Below, one piece after another: positions 60,956 to 64,000 of a DNA stretch of 64,000 nt; within the stretch, counting starts at the first letter, position 1, and each line of letters begins with the position of its first letter. A model generated the notes under the pieces. It was not told the origin of the DNA and ran no database searches. It saw only the letters and a program-made list of their open reading frames with translations. The DNA is from Streptomyces sp. NBC_00259 (GTDB taxonomy: Bacteria; Actinomycetota; Actinomycetes; Streptomycetales; Streptomycetaceae), in contig NZ_CP108080.1 of the NCBI RefSeq assembly GCF_036181745.1, positions 5,025,501-5,089,500 of the forward strand, given 5' to 3'. Position numbers and translations under genes: made by a program.

Positions 60956-61928
60956 GCCGAGTCACGACGACGGGCGGGCCATCGCACCGACCGGTGCCGG
61001 CGGCACGATGGACCTCGCCACCAGCGAGGCCGAGACCCTGGAGAAGGTGCCCGGCGGACCGCTCGGCACCGGCCCGGCCGGCAAGCCGCGCAGCCTCTGG
61101 TCCGACGCCTGGCACGATCTTCGACGCAACCCCGTCTTCATCGTCGCGGCGCTGGTCATCCTCTTCCTGGTGATCATCTCGATCTGGCCCTCCCTGATCG
61201 CCTCCGGCAATCCGCTCGACTGCGACCTCGCCAAGGCCCAGCAGGGCTCCCAGCCGGGCCATCCCTTCGGCTTCGACGGCCAGGGCTGCGACGTCTACAC
61301 CCGCACCGTCTACGGCGCCCGCACCTCGGTGACCGTCGGCGTCTGCGCCACCCTCGGAGTGGCGCTCCTCGGCTCCGTACTCGGCGGGCTCGCCGGGTTC
61401 TTCGGCGGCGCCTCCGACTCCCTGCTGTCGCGGCTCACCGATGTCTTCTTCGCCATCCCCGTCGTCCTCGGCGGACTGGTGCTGCTGTCCGTCGTCACGA
61501 GCAACACCGTCTGGCCGGTGATCGGCTTCATGGTGCTGCTCGGCTGGCCGCAGATCTCCCGCATCGCCCGCGGTTCGGTGATCACCGCCAAGCAGAACGA
61601 CTACGTCCAGGCCGCCCGAGCCCTCGGCGCGTCCTCCTCGCGGCTGCTGCTGAGGCACATCACGCCGAACGCCGTCGCACCGGTGATCGTCGTGGCCACC
61701 ATCGCGCTCGGTACGTACATCTCGCTGGAGGCGACCCTCTCCTACCTCGGGGTCGGGCTGCGGCCGCCGACGGTGTCCTGGGGCATCGACATCTCCGCCG
61801 CGTCCCCCTACATCCGCAACGCCCCGCACATGCTGCTCTGGCCGGCCGGGGCGCTCGCCGTCACCGTGCTCGCCTTCATCATGCTCGGCGACGCGGTGCG
61901 CGACGCCCTCGACCCCAAGCTGCGCTGA
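60948..61928 (+). CDS. Oligopeptide ABC transporter permease (DppC type), second cluster
   Basis: 326 aa. A 50-residue polar N-terminus precedes LWSDAWHDLRRNPVFIVAALVILFLVIISIWPSLIASGNP, the DppC first helix. The EAA loop is NDYVQAARALGASSSRLLLRHITPNAVAPV (about 218-247). The extracytoplasmic part has two cysteines (NPLDCDLAKA and GQGCDVYTRT). Start overlaps the upstream stop by eight bases. Confidence 0.93.
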   Translation: MPEPSHDDGRAIAPTGAGGTMDLATSEAETLEKVPGGPLGTGPAGKPRSLWSDAWHDLRRNPVFIVAALVILFLVIISIWPSLIASGNPLDCDLAKAQQGSQPGHPFGFDGQGCDVYTRTVYGARTSVTVGVCATLGVALLGSVLGGLAGFFGGASDSLLSRLTDVFFAIPVVLGGLVLLSVVTSNTVWPVIGFMVLLGWPQISRIARGSVITAKQNDYVQAARALGASSSRLLLRHITPNAVAPVIVVATIALGTYISLEATLSYLGVGLRPPTVSWGIDISAASPYIRNAPHMLLWPAGALAVTVLAFIMLGDAVRDALDPKLR

Positions 61929-61939
61929 GGAGCCACCGC

Positions 61940-62926
61940 ATGAATCCCGAGAAGCTGCTCGAAGTGCGCGACCTGCAGGTGGAGTTCCGTACGCGCGACG
62001 GCGTCGCCAAGGCCGTCGACGGTGTCTCGTACTCCGTCGCCGCGGGCGAGACGCTTGCCGTGCTGGGCGAGTCCGGTTCCGGGAAGTCCGTCACCGCACA
62101 GGCCGTCATGGGCATCCTCGACGTCCCACCCGGCCGGATCACCGGCGGCGAGATCCTCTTCCGCGGCCAGGACCTGCTGACACTCAAGGAGGAGGAACGC
62201 CGGAAGATCCGCGGTGCCGGAATGGCCATGATCTTCCAGGACGCACTGTCCTCGCTCAACCCGGTGCTGACCGTCGGCGACCAGCTCGGCGAGATGTTCA
62301 TCGTGCACCGGGGCATGTCGAGGAAGGACGCCCGGGCGAAGGCCGTCGAGCTGATGGACCGGGTCCGCATCCCCGCCGCGAAGGAGCGGGTCGGCCAGTA
62401 CCCGCACCAGTTCAGCGGAGGCATGCGCCAGCGGATCATGATCGCCATGGCGCTGGCCCTGGAGCCGGACCTGATCATCGCCGACGAGCCCACGACCGCG
62501 CTGGACGTGACGGTCCAGGCGCAGGTGATGGATCTGCTCGCCGAGCTACGGCGCGAACTCGGCATGGGGCTCGTCCTCATCACGCACGACCTCGGTGTCG
62601 TCGCGGACGTCGCCGACAGGATCGCCGTGATGTACGCGGGCCGGATCGTCGAGACCGCCCCCGTCCACGACATCTACAAGGCGCCCGCCCATCCGTACAC
62701 CCGTGGCCTGCTCGACTCGATTCCCCGCCTGGACCAGAAGGGGCAGGAGCTGTACGCCATCCGCGGCCTGCCGCCGAACCTGATGGCCGTTCCGCCGGGC
62801 TGCGCCTTCCACCCCCGCTGCCCGATGGCCCAGGACGTGTGCACGACCGACGAGCCGGAGGTGTTCCCCGTGAACCGCGACCGGGGCAGCGCCTGCTTCT
62901 TCTGGCGGGAGTGCCTCAATGGCTGA
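61940..62926 (+). CDS. Oligopeptide ABC transporter ATPase (DppD type), second cluster
   Basis: 328 aa. Walker A GESGSGKSVTAQAVMG (about 40), signature FSGGMRQRIMIAMALAL, Walker B LIIADEPTTALDVTVQAQV, H-loop THDLGVVADVADRIAVMYAGR. C-terminal GCAFHPRCPMAQDVC is the oligopeptide family extension. It starts 11 bases after the permease stop and overlaps the last gene by eight bases. Confidence 0.94.
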   Translation: MNPEKLLEVRDLQVEFRTRDGVAKAVDGVSYSVAAGETLAVLGESGSGKSVTAQAVMGILDVPPGRITGGEILFRGQDLLTLKEEERRKIRGAGMAMIFQDALSSLNPVLTVGDQLGEMFIVHRGMSRKDARAKAVELMDRVRIPAAKERVGQYPHQFSGGMRQRIMIAMALALEPDLIIADEPTTALDVTVQAQVMDLLAELRRELGMGLVLITHDLGVVADVADRIAVMYAGRIVETAPVHDIYKAPAHPYTRGLLDSIPRLDQKGQELYAIRGLPPNLMAVPPGCAFHPRCPMAQDVCTTDEPEVFPVNRDRGSACFFWRECLNG

Positions 62927-63977
62927 GCCGAACGCACCCACCGAGCCCATCATCGAGGTGCGCGACCTGCACAAGCACTACCCGCTCACCCAGGGCGTCC
63001 TGTTCAGGAAGCAGGTGGGCGCGGTCAAGGCCGTCGACGGCGTCGACCTCGACCTCTTCCCCGGAGAGACCCTCGGCATCGTCGGCGAGTCCGGCTGCGG
63101 CAAGTCCACCCTCGCCCGGATGCTGGTGAACCTGGAGCGGCCGACGCGCGGGACGATCCGCTACAAGGGCGAGGACATCACCAAGCTGTCCGGGCGCGCG
63201 CTGCGGGCCGTACGCCGCAACATCCAGATGGTGTTCCAGGACCCGTACACCTCGCTGAACCCCCGGATGACCGTCGGCGACATCATCGGGGAGCCGTACG
63301 AGATCCACCCCGAGGCGGCACCGAAGGGCGAGCGGCGCCGCCGGGTGCAGGAGCTGCTGGAGGTCGTCGGGCTCGACCCCGAGTACGTCAACCGCTATCC
63401 GCACCAGTTCTCCGGCGGCCAGCGCCAGCGCATCGGCATCGCGCGCGGCCTGGCGCTGCGGCCGGAGGTCATCGTCGCGGACGAACCGGTATCCGCGCTC
63501 GACGTGTCCGTGCAGGCGCAGGTCGTCAATCTGCTCGACCGGCTGCAGAGCGAGTTCCGCCTCAGCTACGTGTTCATCGCGCACGATCTGTCGATCGTGC
63601 GGCACATCTCGGACCGGGTGGGCGTGATGTACCTCGGGCGGATCGTGGAGATCGGCGGCGACGCCGAGATCTACGACCATCCGACCCATCCGTACACCCA
63701 GGCCCTGCTGTCGGCGGTGCCGGTGCCCGACCCTGGAGCCCGCGCCCACCGGGAGCGCATCGTCCTGTCCGGGGACGTTCCCTCACCGACCGCCATTCCC
63801 TCGGGCTGCCGCTTCCGCACCCGCTGCTGGAAGGCGCGGGAACGGTGCGCGCTGGAGGTGCCGGAACTGGCGGTGCCGGCGGAGTTCCGGCTCGCACAGG
63901 GGCCGGCGAAGCACGACTCCGCCTGTCACTTCGCGGAGGAGAAACACGTGGTGCCGGCCCCCGGGGCGCAGGGCTGA
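62919..63977 (+). CDS. Oligopeptide ABC transporter ATPase (DppF type), second cluster
   Basis: 352 aa. Walker A GESGCGKSTLARMLVN (about 55), signature FSGGQRQRIGIARGLAL, Walker B VIVADEPVSALDVSVQAQV, H-loop AHDLSIVRHISDRVGVMYLGR. C-terminal GCRFRTRCWKARERC. Start overlaps the DppD-type gene by eight bases. It is the fifth and last gene of the second importer, ending 23 bases before the window edge; the terminator lies outside. Confidence 0.94.
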   Translation: MAEPNAPTEPIIEVRDLHKHYPLTQGVLFRKQVGAVKAVDGVDLDLFPGETLGIVGESGCGKSTLARMLVNLERPTRGTIRYKGEDITKLSGRALRAVRRNIQMVFQDPYTSLNPRMTVGDIIGEPYEIHPEAAPKGERRRRVQELLEVVGLDPEYVNRYPHQFSGGQRQRIGIARGLALRPEVIVADEPVSALDVSVQAQVVNLLDRLQSEFRLSYVFIAHDLSIVRHISDRVGVMYLGRIVEIGGDAEIYDHPTHPYTQALLSAVPVPDPGARAHRERIVLSGDVPSPTAIPSGCRFRTRCWKARERCALEVPELAVPAEFRLAQGPAKHDSACHFAEEKHVVPAPGAQG

Positions 63978-64000
63978 GCGCGCTCCGCCCCGGAGTCCGC

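Overview
The window is a stretch of a Streptomyces chromosome. The base composition is very GC-rich, there are many GTG starts (and one TTG), and the gene set is typical of the genus: WhiB-like protein, polyphosphate glucokinase, DUF1707 and DUF4245 proteins, SpoIIE-type phosphatase with PAS and GAF domains, secreted chitinase and subtilisin, and peptide ABC transporters. From memory, the left arm and right arm match the order of the S. coelicolor SCO5042-5061 and SCO5106-5121 regions; this was not checked by alignment.

Left core (1-16020): a partial class II fumarase, a secreted SGNH hydrolase with a ricin-type lectin tail, a class I fumarase, a DUF1707/LiaF-like protein, a WhiB protein, GlpX (fructose-1,6-bisphosphatase II), a DUF4245 protein, a RutE-like nitroreductase, XseB and XseA, an APC permease, IspH, polyphosphate glucokinase, a DUF6542 membrane protein and the GTPase YchF. 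Strong hairpin terminators separate most transcription units. Several starts sit 6-7 nt after a TANNNT -10 box, suggesting leaderless mRNAs.

Accessory middle (16021 to about 41900): a YefM/RelE-type toxin-antitoxin pair with a recognisable autoregulated promoter, a SNF2 helicase with a helix-hairpin-helix segment, and then a second copy of the last codons of ychF about 3 kb downstream of the first. This is followed by a Uma2-family nuclease diverging from an MNS-clade ATPase, two unknown proteins, a threonine synthase-like enzyme, a subtilisin with a P domain, a HEAT-like repeat protein translationally coupled to a frameshifted serpin, a DUF4190/septum-formation protein, a chitinase with a near-consensus DasR operator, a GntR/HutC regulator, an NCS1 permease with an eight-cysteine tail, a mini SPOR-like protein, a Nudix hydrolase, an RsbW-like kinase, a PAS-GAF-PP2C-HATPase phosphatase, and a PspA/TPM envelope-stress pair. 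In S. coelicolor the actinorhodin cluster lies, as I recall, in this interval between ychF and sdh; no polyketide genes are present here.

Right core (42252-64000): an Sdh1-type succinate dehydrogenase operon with a small leading gene, an orphan family-5 peptide-binding lipoprotein with a very large low-complexity insertion, TypA/BipA, the five-gene bldK oligopeptide importer (bldKA-E), and a second complete five-gene oligopeptide importer directly behind it. The importer genes are closely spaced or overlapping, and the first cluster is closed by a perfect 26-bp hairpin. BldK is known in S. coelicolor as the importer needed for aerial development, so this end of the window is a peptide-sensing and uptake block. 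No tRNA, rRNA, CRISPR array, insertion sequence or integrase gene was seen.
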